Below, in pieces: positions 7,301-7,770 of a stretch of DNA of 7,770 nt (position 1 is its first letter; each line of letters starts with the position of its first letter). Source of the DNA: Flavobacteriales bacterium UBA1993 (GTDB lineage Bacteria > Bacteroidota > Bacteroidia > Flavobacteriales_G > Salibacteraceae); assembly GCA_002336485.1 (NCBI GenBank), contig DDCZ01000008.1, positions 1 through 7,770 on the forward strand. Reading direction: 5' to 3'. The position numbers were made by a program, and so were the translations under genes. Below the pieces are notes generated by a model that was given only the letters and a program-made list of their open reading frames with translations, ran no database searches and was not told the DNA's origin.

Positions 7301-7770
7301 CCATCCCAATTTGGGTAGTGGTTGCGCTGCTAGTGTTTGATAAGAAAACATCACCGTCAATGGCCATCGTAGACGTGGCTCCGTTCACCACGTATATCCA
7401 TGTGCTTGTTCCTGTTCCTGTGTTTGTTCCAATAATATCTCCACCAACATAGTGGTTGGGCTGATTATTACCCACATAGATTCCTCTTGTGCCAGAGTTG
7501 GTAAGATTTAACCGAACCATAAAGGAATCTGCTGCCGAGTTTCCCCACATCATATATCCAGATCCTGTATTAACAAGCGTGGCTGTATCTGCGATGGTAT
7601 TTCCTCCTGCTCCCTGCTCATCAACAGCTCCCGTTTTTTCAAAATAGAGTGTTCCGCCGTAGTCAGAATAGTCTGTTCGGTTTCTTGGTCCCACAAATAC
7701 CAAGTCTGCTTCCCAATTCGAGTAGGAGTTATAGTTGTAGGTGGTCCCAGTTGTCGTGAGGGATTGTGCT
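4338..7770 (-). CDS. Giant repetitive T9SS-exported surface protein, C-terminal part (N-terminus beyond right edge)
   Basis: The frame is open from the right edge (first full codon 7769-7767) to the TAG at 4340-4338, giving 1143 residues. A TTG at 7703-7701 could be taken as a start, but 22 in-frame codons before it (AQSLTTTGTTYNYNSYSNWE...) match the same position of the next repeat, so the true start lies outside the window. Order, numbered from the first full codon: two superunits of 305 and 306 aa (2-306, 307-612), a shortened third unit (613-747), a cap region (748-963) with SFVYGYVRKAGNDAFAFPVG, an LPVELL...YYRLKQTDFDGSASYS fibronectin-like module (from 964), and a T9SS sorting region (from about 1064). 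The protein is rich in Gly, Asn, Ser and Thr, poor in Lys, and has one Cys (262), which suggests a beta-solenoid. It is likely a cell-surface or released adhesin- or stalk-like protein, but no ligand or enzymatic activity can be inferred. It converges on mfd with a 4-bp gap. Confidence 0.93.
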   Translation of the reverse strand, partial: AQSLTTTGTTYNYNSYSNWEADLVFVGPRNRTDYSDYGGTLYFEKTGAVDEQGAGGNTIADTATLVNTGSGYMMWGNSAADSFMVRLNLTNSGTRGIYVGNNQPNHYVGGDIIGTNTGTGTSTWIYVVNGATSTMAIDGDVFLSNTSSATTTQIGMALGGDATIGGDLTMLNYGPGATAYGYTSNSASASITVGGVTRIENGGSGTTHRSYLGSSGDFAVGDSLYLLNSSSASNSQIYVANAASSLGTIAGDIVVESSDAACDGVYFGSSNGTSTLAAGQTVTVGPNGFVAGTLYFRNFTQTGPTNQSLTLTGTSTFNNYSSSWGGNVTFTSPRFYTYNTDYDGTAYFEKTGSGSDASAGLNRITGNAELVNNGSGYFMMGNGAADSLLSNAIFTNSGTNYMYFANSTAGNYIGGDLGITQSTTGTNTYFYLANGGNSSLQVDGNTTITDSSTASNPRLYIGNSGDIDFNGTLDYSNTASGTNSYSYIATNGASTVTIDGVANFNQFNTGATTHYLYIGNNGDVTFGDSLYVRNNNSATNSTVYLNNGSTSANTYNGHIIIESYNATGDGISFGSGAGLGTLTAGNTVSVGPNGFSAGTLYFRNFDQQGGTVQSISLTGTTNIFSIYDSEWDGDLDFDAPRTYTNYSTYNGDFDFEKTGASNDASTGGNTYNGDVIFTNNGTGYQMIPNNIADDYNGDVSFIKTSTGLMYPSYSSNSTYAGDINFDANTSISLGASTGVIEMDGTGPQSINDLGTSTTPLFRRFEINNSADSVTLNMPIEIQTTVTFTDGILNTDTINILRIRDNATATGASDASFVYGYVRKAGNDAFAFPVGDSIYRPISISNPSSSAAVFRATYNYENPAPTYAYGLNDAPIDHHSTREYWMLDRLNTTSTVNVTLTWNVNSGGVDDLDDLLVARWDGDSWTSEGNGGTTGNTTTGTIVTSAAVTSFSPFTLASSTTNNPLPVELLEFMAASLDDVVEVDWATASETNNDYFTVERGIDAVNFEPLADILGAGNSVSRRGYDWVDKNPLVGISYYRLKQTDFDGSASYSNIDAVFRTASQEMKIYVAENSIEFLAENEGTESLSIIVRDASGKLIHQELWNKSYYQHIHSIDQSVTDAAGVYLISVEGITTQFTQTVFIP
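4341..4580 (-). other. T9SS type A C-terminal sorting domain
   Basis: The last ~80 residues (from about QEMKIYVAENSIEFL) have the usual layout: a first strand, SLSIIVRDASGKLI as the central strand pair, and DAAGVYLISVEG near the end, finishing TQFTQTVFIP. Such domains target proteins through the outer membrane by the type IX machinery and are cleaved by the sortase PorU. The sequence is a fairly divergent member, without the more usual basic C-terminal tail. Confidence 0.75.
4593..4880 (-). other. LPVELL...YYRLKQ fibronectin-like module
   Basis: This part of the surface protein reads LPVELLEFMAA...VDWATASETNNDYFTVERG...ILGAGNS...YYRLKQTDFDGSASYS. The pattern is a very common module directly upstream of T9SS sorting domains in Bacteroidota and probably forms a fibronectin type III-like beta sandwich acting as a spacer. 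The assignment rests on family recall. Confidence 0.8.
5529..5933 (-). repeat. Shortened third unit (135 aa), lacking the coil block
   Basis: It starts at QSISLTGT and follows the same register as the full units for 108 residues (W.GDL.F.APR, FEKTGAS, NNGTGYQM, then the AGD glycine). It then goes straight to SISLGASTGVIEMDGTGPQSIND. Compared with superunit 2 it lacks the five ~28-aa coils (142 aa) and about 29 aa of the VGPNGF...RNF stretch. It carries two lysines rather than one. It probably closes the repeat region before the cap. Confidence 0.8.
5934..6851 (-). repeat. Superunit 2 of the surface protein (306 aa)
   Basis: It begins at QSLTLTGT and ends before QSISLTGT. It shares all landmarks with superunit 1: YFEKTGS, NNGSGYFMMGN, the coil block (about 6105-6530), DGISFGS and VGPNGFSAGTLYFRNFDQ. 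The DNA of the two units differs at many third codon positions, so the duplication is old rather than a recent tandem copy, although short stretches around the FEKTG codons remain nearly identical. Confidence 0.9.
6852..7766 (-). repeat. Superunit 1 of the surface protein (305 aa)
   Basis: It begins at QSLTTTGT and runs to the residue before QSLTLTGT. Landmarks are W.ADL.F..PR, YFEKTGA, NTGSGYMMWGN, the first GGD coil glycine at 108 residues from the start, five ~28-aa coils (about 7023-7445), DGVYFGS, VGPNGFVAGTLYFRNFTQ. It aligns with superunit 2 with a net difference of one residue, located between the fourth and fifth coil glycines. It holds the only cysteine of the in-window protein, where superunit 2 has Thr. 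Confidence 0.9.

Noticed and set aside
6105..7445. Regular short-period repetition resembling a CRISPR or minisatellite array
   Set aside because: The periodicity is at protein level (27-29 codons). The DNA copies are diverged, stay in frame and have no constant repeat with unique spacers.

Overview
The window looks like chromosomal DNA from a Bacteroidota bacterium, most likely a marine or aquatic member of the Flavobacteriia. The evidence is a large minus-strand protein with a type IX secretion (T9SS) C-terminal sorting region preceded by the LPVELL / YYRLKQ module typical of this phylum, a TAnnTTTG-type promoter box (TATGTTTG), and an Mfd of ordinary bacterial architecture. Base composition is moderate. 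No tRNA, rRNA, CRISPR array, insertion sequence or phage gene was seen.

Layout. (1) 1-699, minus strand: the N-terminal 233 codons of a secreted protein with a clear signal peptide. It runs off the left edge and has no in-window stop. (2) 700-958: a divergent intergenic region holding a plausible promoter for the minus-strand gene and only weak candidates for the plus-strand gene. (3) 959-4333, plus strand: complete mfd, the transcription-repair coupling factor (1124 aa, GTG start). (4) 4338-7770, minus strand: the C-terminal 1143 codons of a giant repetitive T9SS-exported surface protein that runs off the right edge. It holds two full superunits of 305 and 306 aa, a shortened third unit, a cap region, a fibronectin-like LPVELL module and the sorting domain.

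How the genes relate. mfd is a housekeeping DNA-repair gene flanked by two cell-surface genes, divergent on its left and convergent on its right. Nothing suggests that the three form one pathway. The mfd and surface-protein genes converge with 4 bp between their stop codons, both inside a 10-bp palindrome, and there is no visible terminator between them.

I found no convincing new enzymatic or defence system. The most interesting element is the nested repeat design of the giant protein: about 306-aa superunits, each containing five coils of alternating 29 and 27 aa, one lysine per superunit, and a terminal unit lacking the coil block.
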